A stretch of DNA of 64,000 nt from Purpureocillium takamizusanense (GCF_022605165.1 NC_063070.1:2356001-2420000), one strand, 5' to 3'; shown: positions 36,619 to 48,823, numbered from the stretch's first letter. The notes: generated from the letters alone by a model not told the origin. Made by a program: numbers and translations.

Positions 36619-38749
36619 ATGCCGATGGCGGTAGCACCAGTTTCTGCTCCGGCGGAGCTGGAGGCCCCGACCTCTAAGCGAGCAGATGCCGATCTCAGTG
36701 TGGCGGCCCTCCCGGATAAACTACCTTCCACGCTGGACACGGAGGCCCTCAACACCGCATCAAAAGTCTTGCATGTCATTGACAGGTATCGCCTGAGGAA
36801 AGCCCCTGGAGCGCCGGTTCGCGCCGACGAGGGGGCGCTCAAGTTCCTTGCTGTCATCTATAGCCATGTACGAGCCAGCGAGCCGGTTCCCATGTGTCTT
36901 CCCGCCTTTCCCTTCAAGTCCCCGAATTCGACCTCCAAGGTGCTCGGGAAATTGCCTGATCGCGCTGAAGAACTGGCCTTGGCTCACCTGAATGGACTGT
37001 GCTTGGCCATTGGCGATATATATCCGCCTGGCGCAAGACTTACAATCATCTCCGACGGCCTTGTGTACAACGGTGAGCTCACATATCTGTTCTGATTTTC
37101 TGAGGCGATTGGCTAACTGCGAAAGACCTTCTCGGTGTTCCTGATAGAGATGTATGGGCGTACGGAGAGGCACTCAGGACCCTGGCCCTCGAGAGGGGCT
37201 TCACAAACATCCAGTTCTCCCGACTTCGCGATCTTGTGTCCATCCCTCTCCCCGAGCAGCTCGACGAAATGACATACGTCGCCAACGCATCCAATTTCCG
37301 CAGAGCGCTCCTCAACACTTTCAGCCGACCGGACTGGGACTGGAAGGTCGTCAGCCAGAGCGAAGATGTTTGCCTAACGTATCGAGGCTACATCAAATTC
37401 CTCGAAACAGACCTACAGGATGTCTATCCTCTCCGGGATGATCGCACCAAGAGCAAGTACAAGCGGGGGATTGAGTACATTGCCAAAGAGATGATGTGTC
37501 GAGGAGATGTAAGTTGCAAGCAAGCACGCCACAACGCGTCTGTCGAGCCGTCACTAACCGCAAGCAGGCGTTTGCGAGTGCCGTGCGCCAGAAGTATCGG
37601 GATCACGTACGCCTGTCGATTCACCCTTCCACCGGCGCAGCCAAGCTTTCCATCAGTCTCCTTCCCACGACGACCATGTTTACGACTCCGTGGCACTGCA
37701 CCGTTGCTGTCAAGGCCGATGGGTCAATTGTCTCCGGCATGCGATCAGAGTTTGCGAATAACGAGGACATGGAGCTTGTCCATGAGAATGGACGACCTTC
37801 CTACTTCCGTGAAAGATCAGAACTCTTTCAATGGGGAGAAGACAAGGGCGGGATCACCTGCGAGCCAATCTACCCGAGCGGGTGGCTTATAAAACCTGCC
37901 AAGGGCCCGGGCGCCATGAAAATCGGCGATATCGACGCGGGCAAAGTGCGAGCACTATCCGAGATCAATTCGCCTGTCGTCATGAGAGGTTTCTTCGACA
38001 AACCCAACGAGGATGTTTTCATTGAAAAGTCGCGGGATTTCGGAGAGCCACTTCCGTGGAAGTTCGGTCTGCTGCTAAAGGTCAAGGACCATGGCGCCGA
38101 CACTCGGGGCCTTAACAACGTCTTGTCGGCTGAGTGGATGCCTTTCCATTACGACGGCCTGTTCAAGACGATGAAGAAGACTAAGGACGATGGGAAGGAG
38201 TCCCTTGTTTCTGTTCCCCCTCGGTAGGTTTATCCGCTGGTCTGTTATGTTTTTCCCAACGCTGATCAACTGGGCAGATTCCAGTTCTTCGCCGGCGCCA
38301 CAGCATCTCCACGAACCACCGGCTTCACATTATTCTCATCTTCCACACAGGTTTTTAAGCATCTCCCGGAAGGCTATACTGTCGAGAGCCTGAAGGGCAA
38401 GACCTGGTCGGTCTCGACATCCTCGTTCGACCAGACCGTATTGAAGGGCCTTCCCCTCATCGAGTCACATCCGACTACCGGAAAGCCTTGTTTGCGATAT
38501 CACGAACCGTGGCCGCAGAGCAAGACCAAGTTCGATGCCACGACCGTAACGATTGAAGGGTGCAATGAGGCCGAGAGTGCCGCCATCTGCGAAGCCATCG
38601 ACTCGGCGCTGCATGACCGACGGGTTGCCTACTACCACATTTGGGAAAAGGGCGATCTCGTTGTCAGTGACAATATTCTCATGATGCATACTCGGAGCGA
38701 CTTCAACGCTGGCAGCGACCGAGAGCTGTGGCGTATTCACTTTGACTGA
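36619..38749 (+). CDS. Isocyanide synthase-dioxygenase (DIT1/PvcA domain fused to TauD-like 2-oxoglutarate/Fe(II) dioxygenase)
   Basis: Exons 36619-37072, 37126-37508, 37568-38223 and 38278-38749 with introns of 53, 59 and 54 bp; 654 residues. The N-terminal part (about 50-380) matches the DIT1/PvcA isocyanide synthase family, e.g. YRLRKAPGAPVRADEGALKF, IYPPGARLTIISDG and WHCTVAVKADGSIVSG. The C-terminal part (about 385-654) is a TauD-like dioxygenase: HxD in MPFHYDG (about residue 472), distal His in ILMMHTRSDF (about 635) and Arg in LWRIHFD. Known fused enzymes of this kind, such as XanB of the A. fumigatus xanthocillin cluster, convert the amine of an amino acid (tyrosine for xanthocillin) to an isocyanide and oxidise the side chain. 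Both halves look complete. Start: two Met codons (MPM); the first is used. Orthology to XanB is unproven; the substrate is inferred. Confidence 0.93.
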
Positions 38750-39409
38750 TTGACTGATGGGAAGGGCCCAAAGACGGAGGGAATTGTACATTGTCGCCGA
38801 ATAGCGGGTTCACAAAGCCGTTACTCGCGGACGGCAAAGTATCTACAGTAGGCGAGACTGACTGCTAGACAGCAGAAATTGCGGAGCGTTTTGAAGTGCG
38901 CTGAATGAAGTCCGGAAGAATCGAGGCCAAGGTTCCCGCCCGCCGCGAGCGATCGGCACGATGCTCGTCAGCGTTATTGCCGCGATAGAAGCCCGGAAGG
39001 ATGTGCTTAGCTTATCATGATATACAGAAAACAATTTTTTACGATGTTTTGGTCAATGTGATGGCTGCAAGTAGATTTTGAGTCGTAGCAAGAGCGATCT
39101 GCTCGGCGTGTGAGCTCTTTCCTAGTCTCAGTGGGTGCGGTTGCCTAAAGCCCCACCCACCAGGAAGGCAATGGTGTCCCGCAAAGTTCACGGCGAGATT
39201 CGATGCACCACACTTCGTTTCCACTGCACAAGAACAGCTCAGACCCAAGGGAACGGCTCTTTTGCGGGAGGAAGGCTTCCTGTGATGATTTCAACTAAAA
39301 GGGGATCACGGCCTCTTCTTCCTGATGCAAAGTCGTTACTTCGCCCAAGCTTCGCACGATCGCAGCACCGAGTGCTTCATCGCCGAGTCGGGAACCGGCG
39401 ATAATCACC
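38750..39409. other. Intergenic region
   Basis: It holds the terminator of the isocyanide synthase gene and the promoter of the nuclease gene. No gene or repeat was seen. Confidence 0.5.
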
Positions 39410-41806
39410 ATGTCGACATTTGACGGCCGCGTCACCGAATTTCCAGACATACGAAGTCAGTACACTTTTAAAGTAAGGTCCAGCCTCCATAAATACTGAC
39501 TGGTTCAGTCGATTACTTCCGCAACCACGCGAGCGCACCGCCTCCACTGGCCTGCTTCCTGAGCCACGTCCATAGTGACCACCTTGCCGGCCTGGAGAGC
39601 CTTCGGTCGCCCTTGTAAGTGATTCACATTAGATAATGAGAAATCAGCTAACAGACTGAGTGTGTATTGCTCGGCGGGTACGAAGGAGATTCTACTTCGT
39701 CTCGAGAGGTATCCCTGCCGGATCAACTACGTTAAAGGCATCCTTGAAACCCGACAGCAGACCTACAGACATCTCAGCAAGGTTCTGGTATGTACTATCA
39801 ACACCGAGTGCCCCTATATTGCTGACTTGTCGTCAAGAAACCGTTGCCTTTAGAAACGTCCACCGTCATCGAGCTGCAGCATGGGCACCGCATACGGGCC
39901 ACTCTCTTCGATGCGAACCACTGCCCAGGATCTGTCATGTTTCGTGGGTAACGAGACACCATACTGTCAAACTTGCGTGCCTAACTGTCCATAGTAATTG
40001 AAGGGGATGGGAAGGCTATTCTATACACCGGCGACGTGCGATGCGAACCGTGGTTCGTCAATTCCCTCGTGAGGAATCCCCTCATTCTCGAATACGCCTC
40101 TGGCCTCAAAACTTTAGACAAGATTTACCTCGACACATCGTTCACCTCGAATTTACCATTCCAATCAAAGTCAGAAGGGATTTCAGAACTATTGCGAAAG
40201 GTTGCGAAATACCCGGCAGGTACGGTCTTCCACTTCCAAGCTTGGACATACGGCTACGAGGATGTCTGGCTTGCTCTGTCGAAAGCCCTCAAATCTCCGG
40301 TGCGTCACGGATACACCGGCTGTGCCCAGGAGAAACCATGCTAATTGATCAGATACACGTCGACGACTACAAAATGCGCGTGTATAGCTCCCTTAGATCC
40401 CGTCTCTCCGATAAGCAGTCCTCCGTCGACGTTCATTTCACTGCCTCAGCAGCGTCTCTGGTGGGGCACATGTGTGGCAACACGGCTGTCCCAGGTTGCC
40501 TCACCGCCGACAACAAAGTTCGTCTGCATAGTTGCGAACGGGGCAACATGTGTCCTTCTGCTAGGGATCCGGCAGTCGTCAGTATCCGCCCAGTGGTTGC
40601 CCATCTGCCGGACGGCAGCGACCTCGTCGAAGCTGGGGTCGGGGGCGGTGGAGACGATTTGAAGCGTGAGGTGGAATTGAACCTGTTATCTCAAGAGGAT
40701 CTTGGTCGTCTCATTGAATTGTAAGATGACCCTTGTGGCGGCATTCGTGTTGGATGTGACTAATATTGGTCAGGATCGCGGGGTCCGAGGCACTCCCCGC
40801 AGGGGAACGGGACGTCGTCATGGAGGCCTGGAAAAACATCTCCACGACCAAGAGTGACATGTCTCTCAAGCTCAATATCCCCACAAGCCATGGCGAGCCC
40901 GCAAGCCTAGAGTCTGTCGTTCGAGCTCTCACTCGACTGTCGGGGCAACCCTCGCCTCGGAATGTCTCCAAACCCCCAATATTGGATGAACAATCGAAGA
41001 CGATCTATTTTCCGTACTCTAGGCACTCGTCATACCCAGAACTGTGCCATTTGGTCGGGGAATTTGGACCGAAAGACGTGTGGCCTTGCACGGTAGACCG
41101 AAAAGAATGGATTGCCGACGGTACACGACCTTCATATTGCACATGTGACCACTCGACCACTGACTTGCTCCTTACAGGGATATCAATTGCGTCCTTGTTC
41201 GGTAAGTTATGCTCTGAAAGCAACTTCGAGCATGACAATCAGATGGCGCTTTGGACGCGTGACGATGCTGCGTTGAGGGAGTCAGAGCCACACGAGACTC
41301 AAGAGCTGGGCCATGATGACACCCAGCCACGCTCAGGATCATCGTCAGTCCCTGACAGACCGTTTGTTGAGGCCATATCTAGCCCCGTTCTTCAATCGAC
41401 ACAGCACGAATGCTCGGTGCCAGATCGAATGGTCAGCTTGTTGCACGATTCACAATGCTTCAGAGCCAATCAGCCCTGCAGCCCCGAAGAACAGTTCGAG
41501 GACGCCATATCTCGCCAGAGCAACGGCGTACAATGCTCACAAGGCTCTCACGCCTCGATTTCCCAACCGCAGCTGGTATCGCACAAACGCAAGCACGAGG
41601 ATGAGGTTGAGGGCAATGATGTCGACGAGACTCTAGACTCTCAGTGGACACAGGCCTCTTGGGCATCTGTCATATCCGCTAGCCACTCGCTCATTCGGCG
41701 TGAAGCACACGAACAAATGCTCGAGAATGCCGATGGAGGAAACTGGAGAACAATCGCGCTGCTTTCAACAGATGGTAATCACACCCTCGAGGATGAGGAA
41801 CTCTAG
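39410..41806 (+). CDS. Metallo-beta-lactamase/beta-CASP DNA-repair nuclease, Artemis/Pso2 (SNM1) type
   Basis: Seven exons: 39410-39455, 39509-39614, 39661-39787, 39838-39943, 39995-40299, 40353-40720 and 40774-41806. Introns are only 46-53 bp; 696 residues with consistent phases. Metal-site motifs: HxHxDH in FLSHVHSDHLAGL, NHCPGSVMF after exon 4, and YTGDVR in exon 5. The C-terminal beta-CASP motif FPYSRHSSYPEL followed by PKDVWPCTV is Artemis-like. The last 200 residues are polar and Ser/Gln-rich with no fold visible. Members are 5' exonucleases or structure-specific nucleases acting in interstrand crosslink repair or end joining in the nucleus. It sits between the isocyanide synthase and P450 genes, though a biosynthetic role is not expected. 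Confidence 0.9.
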
Positions 41807-42109
41807 CATCCAGGAGACGAGGGTGCGATGGTGGCGGCGTCAAATACCCCTTCCAGGGCTTTATAGTGGGTAGAGACACGCTGTACCTGTCTGTGCGCAA
41901 CGTGCGCAACCCTCCATGGCTCATTTCCCGTCGCTATTATGCACCGCATGAATGAGGGTATGGATTGTCTAGCTAACAACTCGACTTTCGAGTGTTTGGG
42001 CCTCATGAGGGTTTACTGCAGCCCATATTAGTATGCCGGGTCGGGCAGACGACGGCCGGATTTAATGCACCGGCCGAAGTAAGACACCTATACATAATAA
42101 AAGGAAGAG

Positions 42110-43560
42110 TGAAGAAGATTCGGTAAGTTCTTTCCGTCTAGCCCCTTAGTATAGACAACCGCCATCCTATTTCGTTAGAGGGCTTAGGCCCTGCTCGGCA
42201 AGCCTCTATTAGTATAATAGAGCCGGCAAAAGTAGGTTTTTAAGGACGTAAATAAATTAAAAAATGCCTCTTATCCTTTTCCGGCAAAAGAAAATTAGGC
42301 TAGACGAAGGGAACGGTAATAGTCTTAATATAGAGTTTTAAATAATTATATTTAAAATATCTACTTTAAAGCCTATAATAATTTAAATTATTATATTATA
42401 CCTTAATTTAATAAAGACCTTAAGGTAATCCTTAATAATTACTTAAAGGTTATTTATATTTAATAAATATATTAAAATAATATATTAATAAAGTTAGCTT
42501 AAAAAAGAAATAAAGCTATTTAATATTATAATAATATTATTATTAATTATATACTTATAAATAAGCCTTACTTTCTTTAATATAAAAGCTTAATAAGTTA
42601 AGGTATTTAATATTTTCTTTTCTTTCTTTTTATTATTTATTAATAATATTAATAATTATTATTATTTTATTAATATTTTAAAATTATTTTATTAATTATT
42701 TAAGGTCTTATAAATACCTTTAATAATAAATATCTTTTTATAAAAGGGATTATTATTATCTTAATCTTTAATAATAAATATAATATTATTAATATTTTTT
42801 ACTATCGCTAATATTATTAATATTACTATTATTAATACTTTTATATTTAGTCTTAATAAGCTATTTAAAATCTATATTATTTCTTACCTTAATAATATAC
42901 TCGTTAGTATATTAATTATTTAAGAATACCTCTTTTTAAGTCTTAAAGGTAATAAAGTTATTAATTAATAAGCCCTTTATAATCTTAATATATAAAGCTA
43001 AATCGACCTTTTTTCGAAAATCGTTATTATTAACCTTATTTATTATAATCTTTTTAATCTTAAGGTTATATTAAATAGCTAATAAATTATAGGTATCTTA
43101 AAAGGTATATTAAAAGTTATATATATAGCGATATTTAAATTTAAGTATCTTTATATCTTATAAATAAGTTAAGAACTATTCTTTTAGATATAAAATATAG
43201 CCTTTAAATATAGCCTTTATAAATTATATCTTTTAATTATTTAATTAACCTTTATAATAAGCTTTAATAATTATCTTAAGAAAATATAATTCTTAGCCTT
43301 TAATTTATTAATTAACCTTTTTCTTTATATCGGTAAGGGTATCTTAGGCTTTAGTTAATATAGTCTATTAGCGAGGCATTATAGTAATAATAATAATAAG
43401 GATAATAATAACGGTAATAATAAAAGCTATAATATATAAAAAATATATATCTTTAGTCTTATAATACTTAATTAAGCTTAAAGCAATAAGTAGGCTCCTT
43501 AAATTAGGCTAGATAGGGGCCCTTAGGACGTATAGACGGTACGAGAGGAAAACCCTACCT
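42110..43560. repeat. AT-rich RIP-mutated island
   Basis: The stretch is extremely AT-rich, made of TAA/TTA runs, between normal GC-rich flanks. From 42287 to 43376 I see no CpA or TpG dinucleotide at all on reading through it, while CpG still occurs. This is the signature of repeat-induced point mutation, which converts CpA to TpA in duplicated DNA. The original was probably a transposon or other repeat, now unreadable; I could not see terminal repeats or a coding remnant. The flanks 41807-42109 (3' flank of the nuclease gene) and 43561-43881 (P450 promoter) hold no gene. Confidence 0.85.
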
Positions 43561-43881
43561 ATTTTATATAGTAATATACTTTTGCACTATCCTAACTCAA
43601 TTTAAATCAGGGTCGTAGATCAGGGCCAAGAAGCGAGGCTGCCCTGGCTCATTCGTTTCTAATCTGATTCATGGTCGAGAAACTCTTGCTTCTAGTATTC
43701 CACGGCCCCACCAAACGACATCTTTATCACAGTGCCAGCTGGGTTGCCGTGCATAGCTCACTGAGTGGTCCTGCTGGTCAAGCCACCGACGACGCCGTAA
43801 CGACATCGCACAAGCCGCCGTTCTTGGTCAACCCAGCTGATAACTTGACGACCTGACCTCATGGTCGGATATTAGGTGACT

Positions 43882-45582
43882 ATGGCGCTTCCAGGCATGC
43901 TGGATGTTGTGACTCTGGAGCGAGTCTTTGGCTATTCGTTGTTGTTTGTCGTGATCGGGTTCGTGCTGGATTACGCAGCGCTGCCGCAACATCCGAAGAC
44001 TATCCCGGCGTTTGGCCATGGTCAGTCATTGTGGGAGAATCTGCGCAATAGCGTAGCATACTTTACAAGATACCGATCATGGATCACTGATGGGTATCTG
44101 AAGGTGACATGTCTTTCTCGTCAAGGTGGTTCAGTCACTGATCATAAGCACCGTTGACAGTATGGCAAAGAAGGGCTCCCCTTTGTGGTGCCCGCGTCGA
44201 TATCACGCGCATCCGACGTTGTGCTGCCGCGCTCTCTGGTATCCTGGTTTATGGAGCAGCCAGATACAGCCCTATCGGCCGACGAAGCACACGAGGGCAT
44301 ATTGTACGGCAAATACAACTTTCTCGACCCCAGAGTGGCCCACGAATCGTTTGGGACCCGCGTCATCTATAAACACCTGTCCCGCAACCTTGCGACGTTG
44401 GTGCCCGAAATTGACGATGAAGTCGGCTTTGCCGTGGACTTTGCTCTCCGCGAGGTCACGGACGAGTGGACAACTATCAATTTGTGGGACATGTGGCTAG
44501 ATATCGTCCCGCGAGTAACGAACAGGATGCTTGCCGGCCGCGAGGCTTGCCGGGATGATCTATTTCTGAATAGTATGATTAGCTACGCTGACGACGTCGT
44601 TCGCAGCTGCATCCTGCTTCGCATGTTCCCAAAGGCACTGCATCCCATCTTTGGCCGCCTTTTGACTCTGCCAAATTGGATGCACTGGTGGCGGGCGCAC
44701 AGACGACTTTTGCCGACGATACAGCAGCGACTCCAAGATATGCAGCGGCAAGCTGAAGGAGCAGCAGAGCTTAAAAATTGGGTGCCGCCAGACGACTTCA
44801 TCAGCTGGTACATCCGTCTTGCTCTATCCGAGCAAAGGATGGAAGAACTCGACCCGACCGTCATTTCGAAGCACCTCCTGCCACTCGAGTTCGCGTCAAT
44901 ACACACAACTGTGCTTACGGGCCACTCCTGGTTGCTTGATCTCCTCACAACCGCCCCAGAGGACCGAATCCTCGAAGTTCTCCGCAACGAACTGCAATCG
45001 CACAAACCACCCGTCGGCGGGCCATGGACAAAGTCCGCACTCCTCTCTCTCGTTCGCGTCGACTCCTCCATCCGTGAATCCCAGCGGCTGAGCAACTTCC
45101 ATGCCACGCTCGTCGAGCGCGTCGTCATTTCCCCGGACGGCATTCGCCACCCGGGCTTCGACTGGACCCTGCCCAAGGGCATCTTCGTCACGGTCAACCT
45201 CGAAGGCACGCACCATGATGAGGATATATACCCACACGCGCGGACGTACGACCCGCTACGCTTCTCCCGCATCAGGGAGGCGTGGGAGAAGAAGCCCGAG
45301 GAGGAGCGCAGGGCCGCCGTCGACGAGGGTAGGAAGGTCATGGGGCTCGGCATGGTGACGACAAGCGACCAGCACTTTGCGTTTGGACTAGGCAGGCATG
45401 CCTGCCCGGGCAGATTCTTCGTTGCGCACGAGCTCAAGCTCGTCATGGCGCACCTACTACTCAAGTACGACGTCGAAATGCTGAGCGAACGGCCCAAGCC
45501 CCAGTGGGTTGGATCGCAGGCCCTGCCCCCGCTCAAGGCGCAGATACGAGTGCGCAGGCGACGTTCGTGCGAAACGGCTTGA
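43882..45582 (+). CDS. Cytochrome P450 monooxygenase
   Basis: Exons 43882-44103 and 44161-45582 with a 57 bp intron; 547 residues, slightly long for a microsomal fungal P450. A hydrophobic anchor (YSLLFVVIGFVLDYAAL) lies near the N-terminus, so it is an endoplasmic-reticulum enzyme. The heme-binding loop is FGLGRHACPGRFF with the Cys ligand, and ExxR is present in SIRESQRLS. The I-helix reads EFASIHTTVLTG instead of the common AGxxT, as in several ascomycete tailoring P450s of the ent-kaurene-oxidase-like clans. Its position beyond the RIP island, 5.1 kb from the isocyanide synthase gene and on the same strand, makes it a candidate tailoring enzyme (xanthocillin and dityrosine pathways each use a P450), but cluster membership is inferred. 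It converges on the MAK5 gene 158 bp away. Confidence 0.93.
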
Positions 45583-45740
45583 GGCCGGGCGGCATGGCTT
45601 GGTGGAAGTGAACGGAAAGGACATGGGCGCTGGCGGTTTGTATGCTCTGTACAATATGTATCATGGCGCATGAATGCTTTGTAAACTGCGTCTTTTCAAA
45701 TGCTGCAGAGCAATGCTTCGATGCTGCTTTCATGCTCGTT

Positions 45741-48189
45741 TTACAGACCCAGGCCCAAGTTATCGCCGCCCAAGAAAATGCCGCCCGTCATGGTATCTCT
45801 TTCGCGCAAGAGCGCCGCCACGTCCACCCGCCCGCCGGTAATGTACCTCTCGCTCACGCCCAGGTTCACCCGGCGTGATAGCTCCTCCCTGAGCTGAGCC
45901 TTGAGCGCGCCCATCTCAGCCTTGCTCAGCGCGCGCGCCTCCTTCTCCTTGCGTCTGCGGCCACCGCCTCGGCCACCGCGCCCGAGGGCGTTTTGCTGCC
46001 CCTCGAAATCGTCCGAGTCGTACTCAACGCCGAGCTCGTCGGCGGCGTTACGGAGCCACTGGTCCTCACTGTGACCCTTTTCCTTGGCGAGAACGGCGTC
46101 GGCAATGCGCTTAGCGAGGTCGACGCGGGGCTTGAGGCGGGTGGCGATTTTGCGGTCCACGGGGAGCATCTGGATAAGGTGCTGCTTTGCCTTGCTGGAA
46201 GAGCGTTCGGCGTGGACCTTGGCGGCGAGGCGGCGCGTGGGGATGACCTCGTCGGGGGAGCAGAGGATGACGCTGACGCCGGAGCGGTCGCCACGGGCGG
46301 TGCGGCCGGAGCGGTGGATGTATGTGTCTGCAGCACGGGGCACGTGATAGTGAACGACCTGATCGACTTCGTGGATATCGAGACCGCGGGCGGCGACATC
46401 GGTGGCGACGAGGACGGCGTTGCGCTGGGCGGCAAAGCGTTCGAGGGAGCGGAGACGAGCCTTTTGGGCCATCTGGGAGTGCAGCGGGAGGACGAGGGGT
46501 AACTGAAGGTGCTGGAGGAGGGGGGTGAGGCGGCGGACGGCAGAGATGGAGTTTGTGAAGACAAGAGTGCGCCGGCCGGGATTGAGGAGCAGGACGGTGT
46601 AGAGGAAGAGATCCTGCGGCGCGTCAGTCATATGCCTGGCTCACTGCGGTTGAGTTTAAGGGGGGGAGGCTTACCTTCTCCATAGCGCCGCATTCAATTA
46701 GGCCCTCCTTGAGACCCTCAGCCATCTGGCTCACGGGATTTACGTCGATGAACTTGGGCTCGCCGCGAAATTTGAGGCACTTCATCAGATACGCCATCTT
46801 CTCCTCGTCGTTGCCCGACGCGAACGCCTTCTTGCCCTTGCCCGCCAGCTTAGTCTGCAGGTCCTTGTCGAACGTAGCCGAGAACACGAGCGTCTGCCTG
46901 TGCGACTGTTCGCCGTCCTCGTCCTGCTCCGAGTCATGATCAGAGCCGCCAGCCTCGGGATCCCGCCTATCCAAGGCACCAATGATGTTTTCCGCCTCCT
47001 TGAACTGACCAGCCTTGAACAGACGATCAGCCTCGTCTACGACGAGAAAGTCAATGCGCGTGAGGGCGTCCTGGAGCTTGATGTCTCCGTCCATGACCTC
47101 CCACAGTCGACCCGGCGTACCAATGACGATATCGGCCTTTTCTAGCTGGCGCTGCTGCTTCTGGATGCTAAGACCACCAGTAACAACACAGATGTACGGC
47201 GCCGACGGGAGACCGTCACATAGAGCCTTGAGATGGTCGCCGAGCTGTTTGGCAAGCTCTCTAGTCGGACTCAGCACCACGGCCATGGGCCCCTTCGTCT
47301 TTTTCTGCGCGCTGCCCTCCTCCTCGTTACCATCGTACTTTTCGAGCCACTTCTCCACAATAGGAATGCCAAACGCCAAGGTCTTTCCGGATCCCGTCTG
47401 CGCCTTGCCGATGACGTCCACTCCAGCGACGATCTGCGGAATCGCACGTTTTTGTATTATGGTGGGCTTGGTGAAGCCTAGCTTTGCGATGGCCGAGAGA
47501 ATGCGCGGCGACAGGTTCAGAGCCACCCAGGCCGCCACGTCGACGCCTCCGTCGCCGTCTTCTTCGGCGCCGTTGAGCGCCTCAAACGCATTCTGGCTGT
47601 TGCCGCCCCTGGCTTTGTGCGCAGCGGACTTTTGTAGTAGGGCATCTTCGGTCGGGTGCGAGTTTGCTTTCTTCTTCGTTGTTTTGGCCTCCAGCTGCTG
47701 GTGCTGCTTGTCGTCTTGCCGGCTCTTGTTCTTCGCAGTCTTGCCTTGAGTCGCTGGACCGCGTTGCGCGCCCTCAGCGTCGTCCGGAGGATGGCCAGCT
47801 TCGCCGGTATCGATATGTTGGCCCGCCACAGGGTCGTCGCCAAACCCTTCAAAAGGCTCTTCCTCCGAGACATTGTTGTTGCTTTCGCTCTCGTCCGCGG
47901 GGTTTCTTTGCTTCTGCTTCTGCTCGGCGTCGTCGCTCACGACAAACTGCACGCCCTGCGCATACTTGACGACGTTGACGCCTGTGATCACCTGGAGACC
48001 ACCAAAGTCCTCCTCGCCGACCGTCTGCCACGCCAACGAAGCAACGTCGACGATGCGTCCCGACGGCTTTTTGGGGTCGGACTTGGCCTTCTTGCTCGCC
48101 GCGGCGACGGGCTTCTTCGTCTTGCTTCGCTTCGGCTCAGGACCGGGTGCGGCGGGGAGCTTGCGCTTCTTGCTGGACGGAGGCCCCAT
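45741..48189 (-). CDS. MAK5: DEAD-box ATP-dependent RNA helicase MAK5 (60S ribosome biogenesis)
   Basis: Exons 48189-46675 and 46613-45741, intron 61 bp (GTAAGC donor, CTGAC branch, CGCAG acceptor); 795 residues. N-terminal basic region (MGPPSSKKRKLP), then the MAK5-type segment WQTVGEEDFGG, then an acidic, charged linker. Helicase motifs in order: Q motif GFTKPTIIQKRAIP, Walker A AQTGSGKT, PTRELA, TPGRL, DEAD in VDEADRLF, SAT in VFSATFD, and the C-terminal lobe VLVATDVAARGLD and HRSGRTAR. The insert between DEAD and SAT, rich in Asp/Glu, is also typical. The enzyme acts in nucleolar pre-60S assembly. The ATG at 48189 is the first in a frame that is open further upstream only from a TTG. Confidence 0.95.
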
Positions 48190-48823
48190 TTGGAGTAAAT
48201 ATGTAGAAATTGAGGAGGCTTCGTAGGGCCGCGTCGGCGTCCGCGTAGGCGGCTTCTCCGGCAAGACGTCTGGGAAGCTGCAGGCGGCAGGCAGAGGTCG
48301 AGGCCTGTTTGAGAGGTGGGTTGGAATTATTTCTGGTGCAGCGAATACCACCTGAAATTTTTCGGGGTTCAAGACGCCGTACCGGCATTGAACGCTGACC
48401 CACCGACACTAGCGGCTGGGCGCGCATCTTTTACCGCTGCCATTTCTGGAGCGTCTCAAGTTCAGTTACAGGCAAACCTGCTGTGCTTCATCCAGTACTT
48501 GGTACTTTTCGTGCTATAGACGTACCTACGACAACAGTACGAAGTATTACGACGGTGCCTGGGGTCGAATCTTTCTCATGATTGGAATGTCGACCCGCGT
48601 CGGGGGAGTGACAATATTCGATTGATGCGTTCTTTCACCTGACTTGACTACTCCAAATTCTCAGTGCTTCCCAGGTCCTTGCCGTGGCGCGTCAATGGCT
48701 GGCGCTCTCGACCGGGCCCATGTCTGTGTAGGTCACGTGGGGGGTGGGGGGTATGCACAGCAAACTGCCGGCGGTCCTGGTCCTTCAGGGCGGCCTCACT
48801 ACAGTGCTCACTCTATTTTTGAC
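48190..48823. other. Intergenic region
   Basis: It holds the MAK5 promoter and the 3' flank of the CorA-like gene, with one GTACGAAGTA decamer at 48537. No gene was seen. Confidence 0.5.

Noticed and set aside
42110..43560. Search for a transposon coding remnant or terminal repeats in the AT island
   Set aside because: Only weak similarity between the edges (a GCAAAAGTA word) was seen; the sequence is too mutated to name an element by eye.
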